From contig DUUO01000012.1 in the NCBI GenBank assembly GCA_012841525.1, positions 1 to 59,636 of the forward strand: a stretch of DNA of 59,636 nt. The letters are read 5' to 3'. Below are positions 43,901 through 50,907 of the stretch, one piece after another. Numbering within the stretch: the first letter of the stretch is position 1; every line of letters starts with the position of its first letter. A model generated the notes under the pieces. It did not search any database, had not been told where the DNA came from, and was given only the letters and a program-made list of their open reading frames with translations. This DNA is from Clostridiales bacterium. Its GTDB lineage: Bacteria > Bacillota > Clostridia > Christensenellales > DTU072. The position numbers were made by a program, and so were the translations under genes.

Positions 43901-45256
43901 ATTTGTTTTATATTCCCATCCTTCAAAAACATAACCTTTTGCTGTTAAAAGATTGTCACTATATATGAATTTATCTCCTAAACTTTCTCTTACTACATCT
44001 CCAATTGTTTGAGATAATTTATTGTTTAATACAATATTCAAATTTTGATTGTTTTTAATTACTGGCTCTCCAAATGAATAAAAACTTAGTAGAGGTTGTT
44101 CATATATTAGATTTGCTCTTATATATATGTCTTCTGCACCAAGTGATGGTGTAAAAATAATTTGAAATTCATCTGCTGTCGTTCCAATTGGAGTATAAAA
44201 ATCTACATAACCATTATCACCATTTCCAACTTCAATTTTTGTGCTTTCATCACCACTATTTAATGGAATTTCATGCCAAACACCCGATCTATCTCTTATG
44301 CTCCAACCAGTGAACATACGACCACCATTAGCCTTTAATCTAAGTGTTGCAGCTTTTTCTTTTGGGAAATATGGTAATGCTTTTTTGCCAAAATCTTCAG
44401 GTTGCTCAACTTTTGCAAAAGGTTCACCATCTCTTTCAGTTATAGAAAGGTGAATATTTGTAGCATGCTTTTCATATACTGGAATAAAAGTTAAATCCTC
44501 TGTTATATAGGTTATATCTTTATCCCAATGAGAAAACTTGTATCCATATAGTTGCATTTGATTTTCTTCAACTCTTGGAGCATAATTTTCAGCACTTTTG
44601 CCATATTCTATAATTCGCTCTCTGCTTAATGTACCATCTGGATATTGGAAAACTACGATTAACTCTTTTCTAGCAAATGTTGCTATATATTCAACTGATG
44701 CTTTTATTTTTTTATCAGTTCTTATAGGATTTGGATTTCCATCACTCCACTCTACAAAAACAAAACCCTCATCTGGAATTGCTCTAACAGTTGAAGCATC
44801 TCTACCTGGATCGATTTCTTGTACTTTTTGCCCTTCAACTCTTCCGCCACCACTTGGAGTTGTATATTTTACAACTAGTTTTGTTGGAACTACATTGAAT
44901 GTCACATATTGCTTAAAACCACCATAGACTAACTCAACATTTTCTAGTGTTCCAGGTTTGCTAGTCTCAAGGCCTGAAGTAATAAGCTCACTAATTGGCA
45001 CACTTTTTACACTGCCATCTGAATATTTTACGCTGACAAAAACCTTTTTAATATCAGCGTCAACATCAATTTCATTATTTTTATTTTCTGGAATTATCGC
45101 AACAACCTTTGGAGCCTTACTAGTATCCACTGTTGCAAAATTTGGCAAAATAGCAAATGTAACACCAACTGAAATCAAAACAATTACAGCAACAATCAGA
45201 AAACTAAGTCCAATTCTTGCATTTCTTGAAAACTTTGCCATTTTGCCGTCTGCCAA
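32000..45256 (-). CDS. Giant InlB-repeat/GLUG surface protein (4418 aa)
   Basis: A single intact 13.3-kb gene. A basic N-terminus and one TM helix (~14-36, LSFLIVAVIVLISVGVTFAI) precede an Ig-like domain (~45-150, SVKYSDGSVKSV...SKPGTLENVELVYGG). InlB/Listeria-Bacteroides-type repeats follow (FVFVEWSDGNPNPI; YTFIGWFTDTPEGRVSV). Then comes a very long array (~600-3400) of ~80-100-residue divergent InlB-like repeats marked by 'GYYI..I.VNG' cores. From ~3695 a GLUG-type beta-helix begins (GGDGSAEHPFIIKSTYQF, FNGVLNGDGHMLYGLSLERG, VVGYNEGGIVGQ). No LPXTG, SLH or LysM is seen at the C-terminus, so it is held by the N-terminal helix or released. The start is TTG at 45256 with GAGG six nt upstream. 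It is probably an adhesin. Confidence 0.88.
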   Translation of the reverse strand: MADGKMAKFSRNARIGLSFLIVAVIVLISVGVTFAILPNFATVDTSKAPKVVAIIPENKNNEIDVDADIKKVFVSVKYSDGSVKSVPISELITSGLETSKPGTLENVELVYGGFKQYVTFNVVPTKLVVKYTTPSGGGRVEGQKVQEIDPGRDASTVRAIPDEGFVFVEWSDGNPNPIRTDKKIKASVEYIATFARKELIVVFQYPDGTLSRERIIEYGKSAENYAPRVEENQMQLYGYKFSHWDKDITYITEDLTFIPVYEKHATNIHLSITERDGEPFAKVEQPEDFGKKALPYFPKEKAATLRLKANGGRMFTGWSIRDRSGVWHEIPLNSGDESTKIEVGNGDNGYVDFYTPIGTTADEFQIIFTPSLGAEDIYIRANLIYEQPLLSFYSFGEPVIKNNQNLNIVLNNKLSQTIGDVVRESLGDKFIYSDNLLTAKGYVFEGWEYKTNDGESHLITEDNYAYLQFDQDTKINAIWKVGTYDVIFKREGNEDPDFVDIEKGYDTEKDARVLKVKYQDNLKNIQNNGVFPNPAVREDYTFIGWFTDTPEGRVSVTLNTVLNEEGLIVYPGFVVNEIDVNVNTTGSGKAYKNLVDSNGDLYLGPEVLGTVKCDVVSSHTFSLIANDGYYISSLKVNDEVIEVTPGTQRYDLTFSSPKENKNVSVSYTMFNSTVNLTNGDSNINGKIEYLNDIDDANSDVEVGESVIITSYTATIPVQRNTTKVFSIEAPQNYSIFNILVNGYAVTGLPSNVSTFKLELEIGAEDINIAIIYEVMQHIVEVITPLDQMENGAISIYEGVTDKGLSARFNKGVEDVFINVEANVGYYIKSVRVNGYILNPYAKEDILTNKYLPNNVKVNYLPANINLTDSRVSGVRYRVRSLREDLAIDVEFEKMYYKISSSSIGQGTVEHKKEVPYGEKVYITGKTTENNYVYKINANSVVISPSTSESSYTHTIDSIKEDYNVIYEFAPRTYGVTFAANQFLTVTYENTTYDLTTGKTFDKIHRGANLVFTLNAKENYEIQIVRYKQRGTDTYDSMPIPYNTTEYEIKIDNISNSYEYVFHGEGSDEGTIIDGIVKRNSNWSIKAITGETSPPNVTIDGQQIYFSAYEFVATGISEYGNALSIVVAPGNGYRVRGLASQDGLPEDLSFAKIINATNPSEEYLYYPIENEMPQGLSYSIEKNDDVSYTLLINNVSSDLEIILSFEKVTTPEEPYKITFKSEYKEGEVKKGTVQAWGIFDGNEDGLISGGDLPSDGTVKYVLKPEENYAVKALIINGLIIESYNYDEAEAGLERTITYTANSDHDVEVVFIKQKSQITIEENEEDKHKGLISSNLEFYSDTDVLLVKVTPKVGYEISKITVEQLTDNGFSYTITENTIKNDIGYINTGVYEFEVGSGSYAHYLEDDVLVKAEFSPKKYTLSIIQSGDGDGLIALFKGLDLVEHGIGIETDYDEIYNLRLTPTGDSYIKSITINGFEYNRDAILINGEYSFKISGDNNINVKFDKKQYSLRLNRSLDGVVNAQVHRDGYPSEFLPIDKVKLYSTDSITIDAKSNYGFNIKAVKINSAIVWQNTNPSLIYTHRQSDKIRVLDYIVSGQTIIDIEIEFEINNYTIKLEAINTSPNFRDIDIKPSDFGTISISGRQINSEQIYLGFIHGSNVRVNLRPRVARGYYISKLSIKYTNAELGIQDLTSEILNDENDSYLIRNLQCNVEYVRVEYKRRIYSVEYTQNLNPLEELAKFPFTGSPMEVYPYNPYDREKEVFLDEGRYEYGLSYEIPLDPGVGYERSEFYINGVDRNYSVRANTFRGVVIGDVVANSLFSIKQYKIILDYQITEDRTENGNLQYDEDGNIKYRGMYGEVIVEDADTGSIIWNISKYHLNDTKDIESGTVTIGFDVEYNRPYILATHNTRLKYRIIPNFDDSGYKITNILRGNSTVSFLDPESEYFFNDNTKETFSLSVSFEKSKYIVRYEMATNITNSSISLSETEVVWDGSVTINIVVDKGSFLSKLDYAKSLTSFDIVDTIFAYDSQLPGTADGSYVVHPPDSAGMQHISYTLTSIKTPISFRVEITRNKYDISVEKEYNISHDHNAETYKAGIEIVTNDNSRNAIYLPNTMYSSNRYGTEIPNSLEPVPGSQSNLARVKKIDAYGYIGLSDADTVMIYLQAPNGYDINSIQVTMEDLGGIVSYLINGPNDPNIIRDTLYGYRIGIERATGNINISVTYKIRTYQLKQEVSQHGGYSANTTTAAIKHHDEFEVEILADFGYRLESFYINNVNRTNNVSSTKTLNNQYQYSTTVRGIKARINDSFTSKDANINSLNNYEIPLTSSFTTLKYNIEIYVREGDSIYRLIGSPEISMIDIDLQNVQVIYDPSYVGYNFHHTLQEGVEVKSIGFYNQNRNNPGAGNSENYYYIRRNDITQVDLVDDFTKPNPKYETLETVGNNLLNILDFHNPDKNKIFVYYDVAIKNFNVKTYFRYISSSGTDDYGYESRGMDVFSIPNANIQINSTDNKQVMPVVDGSGGSIHNYGTKITYTTSVEGENVRKVQFAGFQEEVSDGVWEYIELNSGQITGSGNNQTLSLIVKSNRSIRVVFYQVFVVNVVIMPSFQPSGSPNENNFARYDTNLKAYASYDETESNGRILPYVENPIVEPRAEGDDKTFISEELRSINPGANKINYEFLVKSGAVFRVSAASNLAVDYYIAKPGDAGRAYSEEKKDELKMSTPAKNGYEVNKNLLINASTNRSGYALISRKSLGAEANAGASIKYKIGDNEYPNLTAPYIKVDGNATLEITITVNPNFRFDELTYKATANSSDGRLIFGEQIQMKSGDDEGRTTVSYKDANGATIQPPQNVSEKQQVKSIVIRTTNYSIIKSMTFSFVKRIRVYKYALLYRNGIDEPSAIEDGTVKEIDGLANRIVAGEYTSSSSQYFDFNQELTYQLTEAYQNIVADMYRRPVQFVGFSINGVNFEKNLASQYPDPTGSTTIKLNDLDATLSNGVRFVYEADQYNVNPKEYIVRIVARFIPLVNVLVENTYESTTDEFVDAGSIGIRTTKYSEEGLSINESIEIVNSQYMDTQTNEIIYTNKLLKVPATINSSINSSESAYNIWKDNIINLSWLSENDRKSIAFVCWEYFAYNPNSVEKGEWIPIPYTKEVNGRLSTSKDSNYSFPLSAILPQYSHGTSNYRPYHYYVKSDGTLKAPGDFAGDFEEFMGMPNIAKYDVDGNVIPGDFFTNIPVLRIRPKYEKRIYLEIAPYLATDVENQYNKVNVNSFGNLVNPSIGDSGLFNQSVPINRVVLLKHNTIKEKFIFGGWYYRPLASSTFGEVLEFKLDNTLTHVPIPGTSETREITYIYLETIADRDRAIDDGLLPQSARFGNFETEYKDCIVMKLDWPDGDYLIAAQYTRVYEIQISVKNESGAASNILNKSRLELDYYGLSSSVPGAATWEELVNESSEFRRYDEFSITIKVPAGKLALFKLNTQYSAIGDQIYNDFVFNPNYDEYSGISVFANGNLSTNVWMGGSSSDYSFSKEVIQPNTPSASDVAAIRNAKYAILGNADKIVEVRVKSFGNLTIHNVFEGAEVKLPTALANVLGIPGGLVKDNDGNLDKDNELGVIKLEKIPIMPDFDIDGKNVSDYGIKITRFLTGQRVLASTIFQHDVTLNSNDSKLRKEQHIVLFGEKNISVWNNNSEELDTILLGKNIERPFEGGDGSAEHPFIIKSTYQFHQIESLYVGNENTLFYLDNGFRGKFNFKLANDINLSDQYNPITQPLCSDGVLGFNGVLNGDGHMLYGLSLERGDSVGLFKILTSGAEIRNLTISAEDVTSTNGFSGFFAPQAESQDLPIIIENISSSEDSNYKLGAYTGNFAGVLVGKVSSSSSIYAGFELRNINLAGAQVFSNLNKTDAQLSEYEGKIFAGSTLISVKGTGADGAAGGAVGMVVGKTTAKNITLDNISVSCTMNNGRFAGGFIGISDSLNQTPAEYSNITVKNPRVQVSKNFAGGIFAVLGSGQNLIDSVVEVTTSEAEVTSGEIARFRETPNNELYKSAGVGGFVGVNQGTITRPKFKGNGIYTLNSGVVGGVVGYNEGGIVGQDNNLIEDSTIKLRSEIKSERIEIGNTATVMGGGIFGGVVGWNTNFGSVTDIEVNGKAYAGYGTVFAENAAFYEVAYESRFTSDTTHYRVKGNMQTHAPNGDITTVYIAGIIGYNSQGAVAHNLRFATKLSAYREIDGNAKSKTFINAISNVNKGTKDTGEGAYLENLGRIEYMKVIIADNETPTETATPEPAPIPFNREQSIDEICALDPSTGETTHVRYLTLGTYYVKGRCGSNNIGYNGPNGDKEYSVQYSRAYNHAEASLITKAETTLDVVVNYEIYPKNNADYEMNYYDASTGLTENLAVGYIVKARGSWTTFTSYNYTGHIRQTVVERQNVS

Positions 45257-45586
45257 TTCAAACCTCTAACATTTTATATATTATATAAAAAATTTATATT
45301 ATTTCTTATGTCTATTTCCACCATTTATGCAGTGTACTTTTCGACATTTTTCTACTATACTTTCAATATTTAATTGATTACAACTAAAATATTAAAATCA
45401 TACATAGATGTATTATATATTATATAATAATAGGTTTCAATGTAAAACTTAAAAAATATTTAATTTTCACTTTCATTTCACAACTGAACAAAATTTTTTC
45501 AAATAATAAATCCAAAATTCATTAATTTTCCTAAAACAAAAGGTTTACACTTACAAATTTAATAAATAAAACGCAATTAAAATTAG
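45257..45586. other. Leader region of the giant gene
   Basis: AT-rich, no gene. It holds the putative promoter at 45412-45440, giving an untranslated leader of ~150 bases before the TTG start. Nothing resembling a riboswitch is evident. Confidence 0.5.
45412..45440 (-). promoter_or_regulatory. Putative promoter of giant surface-protein gene
   Basis: On the minus strand TTGAAA (45435-45440), 17-bp spacer, perfect TATAAT (45412-45417). The surroundings are very AT-rich, so chance matches are possible. Confidence 0.45.
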
Positions 45587-45785
45587 CCTAAATATATCCA
45601 CCTTTGCAAGCCTTGAACTAAATCAATAATTAATTATCCTATAAATCAACTTTTGCAAGTTTTGGTAGTAAATCAATAATTAATATCCTATAAATCAACT
45701 TTTGCAAGCCTTGAGACTAAATCAATAATTAATTATCCTATAAATCAACTTTTGCAAGTTTTGGTAGTAAATCAATAATTAATAT
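45587..45785 (-). repeat. 3'-end echo array of the MTA/SAH nucleosidase gene
   Basis: Units of 49-51 bp begin at 45587 (decayed), 45638, 45687 and 45737, and the fifth, at 45786, is the real end of the gene. Units 45638 and 45737 are identical to the gene end over 39 bases including the stop codon and encode DLLPKLAKVDL and stop. Units 45687 and, less clearly, 45587 are a second version encoding DLVSRLAKVDL and stop. The order along the plus strand is B, A, B, A, gene (A). Confidence 0.95.
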
Positions 45786-45786
45786 C

Positions 45787-46479
45787 CTATAAATCAACTT
45801 TTGCAAGTTTTGGTAGTAAATCAACAATTGAAAACGCCATACCTTTTGCACTTTCTTCTAGATTAAAAGAATATTCGCTTTCTGCTCCATCGCCTGCTGA
45901 ATCTGAAATTAATCTTATTGCGACAAATGGAACATCAAAAAATGCACAAACTTGAGCAATTGCAGCACTTTCCATATCACAAGCAGTTGCATTAAAGTTG
46001 GATTTAATTTCACCTGCTCTTTTTTTAGAACAGACAAATTGATCTCCAGAGGCTAAAGTTACTAGCCTTGAATCTTTTATTTCTTTATGCAAAAAATCCA
46101 CTAGTTTTTCATTGCTTTTAATTTCGATGCAATTTAAATGAGGAATTAAACCTAAAGGATCGCCAAACGCTGTCGTATCAAGATCGTGTTGAACTAAAGA
46201 TTTCGCTATGACTATTGTTTTTTGTTTTATATGTTCAAGTCCTCCTGCAACGCCAGTGCTAATGACCATGTCAACATTGAATTTTGAAAGTAATAGTGTT
46301 GCACTTATACTTGCATTAACTTTTCCAATACCACTTAAAACAACTATGACTTCATAATTTTCAGTATTAAATATGTAAAAAGATTTTTTAGCATACTCTA
46401 AAACTTCTTTCACTTGAAGTTTTTCTGTAAAGCCTGCTAGTTCAGATTCCATTGCAACTATAATACCAATTTTTCTCAT
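45787..46479 (-). CDS. mtnN: 5'-methylthioadenosine/S-adenosylhomocysteine nucleosidase
   Basis: 230 residues, the normal size for MTAN, which cleaves MTA and SAH to adenine plus the thioribose and so clears inhibitors of methylation and polyamine synthesis. The N-terminus is KIGIIVAMESELAGF with the catalytic Glu. LSGIGKVNASISATLLL, STGVAGGL, the ribose-binding CDMESAAIAQVCAFF and the catalytic Asp in ISDSAGDGA all match. The start at 46479 is chosen because GGAAGGG lies just upstream; the in-frame upstream ATG at 46509 overlaps that site. MTA is a by-product of polyamine synthesis, so it fits metabolically with the pot operon although the giant gene separates them. Confidence 0.95.
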   Translation of the reverse strand: MRKIGIIVAMESELAGFTEKLQVKEVLEYAKKSFYIFNTENYEVIVVLSGIGKVNASISATLLLSKFNVDMVISTGVAGGLEHIKQKTIVIAKSLVQHDLDTTAFGDPLGLIPHLNCIEIKSNEKLVDFLHKEIKDSRLVTLASGDQFVCSKKRAGEIKSNFNATACDMESAAIAQVCAFFDVPFVAIRLISDSAGDGAESEYSFNLEESAKGMAFSIVDLLPKLAKVDL

Positions 46480-46595
46480 GTTACCCTTCCCCATAACTAA
46501 ATTAATCATTGATTAACAACATTATTTTATCACATTTTCATACAGCGTTATTAATCCATATGTCATATTAAAACTTTTTGTTGTCTTGTAAAAAA

Positions 46596-49325
46596 TTAAT
46601 GCTTTACATATTCATAGCTTGCTATTTTATCGCCGATTAATGATTCGTATAATTCTTTAGAGTCTGGAACTGGATCAAATGGACCAATTTCCACTTCGTT
46701 TTTAGTAATATCATAGCCTACCATGTTGTTTGCAGGAAGTTTTTCTATATTTGTTTTCCCTAGTATTCCAAGCCCTATTTTAATTAGTGAAAGAATTGAT
46801 TGATCTGCTCCTTCTACATCAAAAGGAAGAGGTTTGCTTAAAAAATTATCCCCTACATGCAAATTTGAATAATCATTTTCAGCAACGCCACCCAAGACAA
46901 ACATGGCCATAGAAACATATTCTTTTCCACCATAGTGCCTAAACAAACCTTTCCATTCTGGAGAATTTAATATTGGATGCCAAAATGGTGAAACAAATTT
47001 CATTAAACTTTCGATTGCACTTGCTTGCTGAGAATTGGAAGTCTCTAAAACCATCTTAAAGACAGAATTTACTACAGCTTCTAAATTATCTTTATCTTGC
47101 CAGTTATAAAATCTGTTGTTACCTTCAAAATATACACTTTGCAATGAATTTTTACCAACTGCTTGTGCAAGATTATCAACACCATCAAAAGCAATTGCAA
47201 TACTTGGAGCAAGTGAATTTTTAAATACACAATTTTTTACAACAAAGCACTTGTTTTTAAGACTTTCTTCTGCAAGATTTCTGATGAAAACTCCAGTATA
47301 TAAATTGTCTCCTATTATGCAACCTTCTAAGAAAAAATCACAAGGCCTTCTAATTTCCATTCCAAATGTACAATTTTTAAGTTGAACATATCTAAAAACT
47401 TGATCTATTTGCATGTTATATGAATTTATTCCAACGCACATGTTATATAAATCATCTTCATTTCTATATTGCTTTGTTGTTTCAATAGATATATCATCAA
47501 AAATTAATTGATCAGTTTTATCTACACTGCCATCTGGTAAAAAACCTCTACCAAATTCACTAGAAATTTTAAGCATTGGATATGAAGAAAGTTTTTCTTT
47601 GCCGCTCTCGCCACTTAGGTTAAAACCATTTCCCCAGAAATTGGAATAAACATTAAGCGATGACATTTCACTGTCTGAAATTTTATTGAGTTCAACTACA
47701 ATATCTTTTTGGAAAACAACATTTTTTACTTTGTCTAAAAACGCTTTTTCTAGATGAGCAAGGTTATATATATTGACAGCATTTTCATCATCTAAAATTT
47801 TAAATGTATAGCTCCTTTTAATATGTTTTACAGGATTTCCATCAATTGCCATATATGCAGTTAAGGTAACATTATTGCCACAACCAGATGACAAAAATTT
47901 CATTTTCCTAGAGTTTGCAATTTCACTCTCACTATTATTTATTAGTGAAACAACATCACTATTTGAAAGTTCCCAAATGATATCAAAACTATTATCGTCG
48001 CCAATTATTCCAATATCCAATGTGTCTATTATTTCGACTTTTTCAAGTCTATCTTTCATTGCAATTTCTATATTATTTTCATACCTATTTCCATTTGTAT
48101 AAAAGTTTTTTGCCCATATTCTATCACCTCTAATTCCTCTATGTTGATCCAAAAAATTAAGGTTCATTTCAAAGTTATTTCTAACCTCTCTTACAGCAAT
48201 TTGTTTGCTAAATTGCTTTCCAGCATAGTTTGCTTGTACAGTAACTTCACCTGCTTTTTTAGGATAGAGATGACCCGTTTTTTCATTAATATCTAAAACT
48301 CTAAAATCGCTTGTTTGGAAACTTAAATTTTTATGTTGATTTTCATCTATTTCTTGAAATGTCTCAAGATTTCCAACAATAAGTTTATACATTCCGTTGT
48401 TTGTATATATTCTAGTAAGTCCATCAAGAAACCCTATTTCATTTTCTTCCACTGGATATACTTCAACTTCTGCTGTATATTCGCCATGCCTTACAAGATA
48501 TTTACCTTCATTTTCCTCAATTGTAACTTCATCTTGAATTTCTTCAAAAACCAAATTTTCTCTAACCCAATCAGCACTGATTTCACTAGAAGTATATGCA
48601 ATATCTCTTTTTACAATAGTGTCTCTAAAGTCTAGTAGTGCTTTTGAATTACAATATCCACCATCTTTTCCATATGCACCAACACTAATTTCTACAATCT
48701 CTCTTTTTAAAACAGTCATTAGGCCATTTGCATCAATATTTACTACATCAATTGGGCTTGCGGTCCAATCCAATGTATCTTTTTCAAAAGCAACTATTGG
48801 ATAAATTTCATTTTGCAATTTAGTTCCTGCATATAGCTTTGTTGCATTAAATTGTCCTAAACTTAAATTATTTCTTTTATGATCTAGTACATTTATGGAA
48901 TGAATAGTTTTAGATACAACTTCAAAATTTAATTGTTTTTTAAGATTAACATTTGCTTTTGCTGAAACTACAACTTGAACATAACCTACTTTTTTAGGAA
49001 TTAACCTATATCTATTTTCAGCATCTTCAATTTTCTCAATTAAAACATCGCCAACTTTTGAAACTTCTATGGGAGTAAAAACCAAATCTTTATCTTTAGC
49101 AATTTTAGGAAAAACATTAATTATTAAAAAATTTGCATCATCATCAATTGAAACTTCGATAACTTCAAAATCTTCGATAACTTTATTGTATCTATTTCTA
49201 ACTTCAATTTCCTCAAGGTTGCCTGGTGTCCTAACAGCAACAAAAACTGAAGCTGTGTTTAACGTCAGTATCAGTATTATAGGAACCAATAACATTAAGA
49301 TTACCAAAGATTTTTTTATGTTCAT
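46596..49325 (-). CDS. Beta-helix surface protein, paralogue 1 (909 aa)
   Basis: An N-terminal helix (~6-29, SLVILMLLVPIILILTLNTA) anchors or exports the protein. Residues ~30-530 form Ig-like beta domains (RYRLIPKKVGYVQVVVSAKA is a Big-type strand pair; RGIRGDRIWAKNF is shared with the paralogues). Residues ~570-740 form a right-handed parallel beta-helix (NFWGNGFNLSG, LKNCTFGMEI, FFLEGCIIGDN, FVVKNCVFKNSLAPSIAIAF). The C-terminus ends in a conserved tail (MVGYDITKNEVEIGPFDPVP). It is the most diverged of three paralogues here. The function is unknown; such beta-helix proteins often bind or process polysaccharide. The ribosome binding site is weak. Confidence 0.75.
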   Translation of the reverse strand: MNIKKSLVILMLLVPIILILTLNTASVFVAVRTPGNLEEIEVRNRYNKVIEDFEVIEVSIDDDANFLIINVFPKIAKDKDLVFTPIEVSKVGDVLIEKIEDAENRYRLIPKKVGYVQVVVSAKANVNLKKQLNFEVVSKTIHSINVLDHKRNNLSLGQFNATKLYAGTKLQNEIYPIVAFEKDTLDWTASPIDVVNIDANGLMTVLKREIVEISVGAYGKDGGYCNSKALLDFRDTIVKRDIAYTSSEISADWVRENLVFEEIQDEVTIEENEGKYLVRHGEYTAEVEVYPVEENEIGFLDGLTRIYTNNGMYKLIVGNLETFQEIDENQHKNLSFQTSDFRVLDINEKTGHLYPKKAGEVTVQANYAGKQFSKQIAVREVRNNFEMNLNFLDQHRGIRGDRIWAKNFYTNGNRYENNIEIAMKDRLEKVEIIDTLDIGIIGDDNSFDIIWELSNSDVVSLINNSESEIANSRKMKFLSSGCGNNVTLTAYMAIDGNPVKHIKRSYTFKILDDENAVNIYNLAHLEKAFLDKVKNVVFQKDIVVELNKISDSEMSSLNVYSNFWGNGFNLSGESGKEKLSSYPMLKISSEFGRGFLPDGSVDKTDQLIFDDISIETTKQYRNEDDLYNMCVGINSYNMQIDQVFRYVQLKNCTFGMEIRRPCDFFLEGCIIGDNLYTGVFIRNLAEESLKNKCFVVKNCVFKNSLAPSIAIAFDGVDNLAQAVGKNSLQSVYFEGNNRFYNWQDKDNLEAVVNSVFKMVLETSNSQQASAIESLMKFVSPFWHPILNSPEWKGLFRHYGGKEYVSMAMFVLGGVAENDYSNLHVGDNFLSKPLPFDVEGADQSILSLIKIGLGILGKTNIEKLPANNMVGYDITKNEVEIGPFDPVPDSKELYESLIGDKIASYEYVKH

Positions 49326-49340
49326 ATTACATCAGAAATT

Positions 49341-49437
49341 TTTGTCTATATTTTAGAGATTTAATCCCTTTTATTTGTCTATATTTTAGAAATTCAATCC
49401 TTACATTTGTCTATATTTTAGAGATTTAACCCTTACA
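49341..49437. repeat. 32-bp tandem repeat x3 upstream of beta-helix gene 1
   Basis: Units at 49341 (33 bp), 49374 (32) and 49406 (32) share TTTGTCTATATTTTAGA then (G/A)ATT(T/C)AA(T/C)CC. They lie just upstream of the start of beta-helix gene 1. The rest of the 314-bp gap contains AT-rich DNA and the terminator at 49572. Confidence 0.9.
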
Positions 49438-49571
49438 TCTACTATTACTTATATAATATAGCTAAAGTTACACCAAACTTATATAATAAACTTTCAGTCA
49501 TTTATTATATAAAATTTTATCACTGCAAATGGAAATATAGCACAATAGCCATAAAAAGTTAAACATTTATC

Positions 49572-49613
49572 AAAAAAACAAAACAAGGCCTAAGATAAAC
49601 TAAACCTTGTTTT
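49572..49613 (-). terminator. Terminator of the small anchored protein gene
   Basis: On the minus strand AAAACAAGG and CCTTGTTTT form a perfect 9-bp stem with a 16-nt loop, followed after one base by seven T. Confidence 0.85.
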
Positions 49614-49639
49614 ATAAAATTACACATTAATTTAATATT

Positions 49640-50563
49640 TTATTCAGTGTCGCTTGTATATCCAATAATTGTTATATAGCCATCTTGTGGAAAACCTGCC
49701 ATTCCATATTTAACAGTTGAAATGTCAATTTTTTTGATACCTACTGTAAGTGGCTCTGATCCATCGGTTGTTTCATCAGTGTAGCCTAACTTTCCAAGGT
49801 TATTGAGTACCTTTGAAATCTCTACTGCCAAATCTTGTTGAAGTTTTTTAATTCTTTCTTCACTTGGAACTTCTTCGCTTGGATATACTTTTTTAAGTAT
49901 TGCAGTAATAATTAAATCAATAATTGGGTCATCTTCATCACTTATTTTTAAATCTTTTGCACCTACTGTCATTACACCTTCATCGTTTGCAGATATATTA
50001 AAATATCCAACTGCGTATATTTTATTTGGGTATTTTACTGCTGGAATATTTGGCAAATCATTTACTGGAACTTCAAAAGAAAAAACAAATCTGCAAGAGC
50101 CATCTTTTTTAATTGTTAACTCCTCAACGCTTGCCCCAAGATCTTTTATTTTTGAGTCGTCTGTTTTTTGAAGTGCATCATCTAGCATATATGCTAAAGT
50201 TGTATCTTTATATACGGCCATAACATCTTCTTCAAACTCAATTTTCTCTTTTAAGAGAGATGAAATTTTTTCATAATTTGAGTCTTGAGTTAGAGCAGAA
50301 ACATTTTCTTTTTCCGTTTCAAGATTAAATCCATTTTGTACTATCTCATCCTCTTTTGCTTTTGTTAATTTTTTAAGCGATTTATACATATCGGTAAATT
50401 TAGTATCGGCAAGTCCTAGGGTTTCAAAAGTATCCTCACCAAACCATTGCTTATCTTCTATTTTTAATTGTCTTGGTGTTCTTGTAATTAGAATGGCACA
50501 TATAATTGCTAAAATAACTAGTAAAATGAATATACCAAGTAAAAATTTAAGGAAAATCTTCAT
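49640..50563 (-). CDS. N-terminally membrane-anchored protein of unknown function
   Basis: 307 residues. A TM helix at ~5-27 (KFLLGIFILLVILAIICAIL) is followed by an extracytoplasmic domain. Residues ~45-110 are Lys/Glu-rich and helical, and the rest alternates beta-strands (CRFVFSFEVPVNDLPNIPAV, KIYAVGYFNISAND). I do not recognise a family; the layout resembles generic lipid- or wall-facing anchored proteins. The start at 50563 is chosen because GAGG lies ~9 nt upstream; the ATG at 50578 overlaps that GAGG. It is transcribed between beta-helix genes on the same strand, so it may belong to the same surface system. It has its own strong terminator. Confidence 0.7.
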   Translation of the reverse strand: MKIFLKFLLGIFILLVILAIICAILITRTPRQLKIEDKQWFGEDTFETLGLADTKFTDMYKSLKKLTKAKEDEIVQNGFNLETEKENVSALTQDSNYEKISSLLKEKIEFEEDVMAVYKDTTLAYMLDDALQKTDDSKIKDLGASVEELTIKKDGSCRFVFSFEVPVNDLPNIPAVKYPNKIYAVGYFNISANDEGVMTVGAKDLKISDEDDPIIDLIITAILKKVYPSEEVPSEERIKKLQQDLAVEISKVLNNLGKLGYTDETTDGSEPLTVGIKKIDISTVKYGMAGFPQDGYITIIGYTSDTE

Positions 50564-50907
50564 AATATAAAACCTCATATTATAATGTTTTGGAATTTAA
50601 CCAATACGGTTATAACATTATTTCTTCTCTCTTAATTTTATTATTGTTTTTAATGTTTGTAAACAGCAACACAAATTACAGCAAAAAATCAAAACACATG
50701 TTAAGTCTAAAAATAAGTGCAAACACGCAAAAAACACCATGAGACTATTTCTAAAAACTTATTAAATCTAAAAAAATTGCTACTTGCGTGATAATGCGCC
50801 TATATATCTATGAAATGATAATGTAACAAAAGACACAAATAATGCTTTGAAATGAAATGCAACAAACGATGCAAATATTACTTTTGTTTCAAATAAAATT
50901 TAACTTT
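50564..50907. other. Gene-free interval with a 37-bp direct repeat
   Basis: No gene. Two 37-bp direct copies at about 50813-50849 and 50850-50886 share GAAATGA.A.TG.AACAAA and GCAAATA/ACAAATA elements. They lie just beyond the stop of beta-helix gene 2 but do not match its coding end. Confidence 0.6.

Noticed and set aside
44598..44927. Plus-strand reading frames inside the giant surface-protein gene (this and about twenty others)
   Set aside because: All lie antisense to one continuous 13-kb coding frame with clear domain structure and lack start signals.
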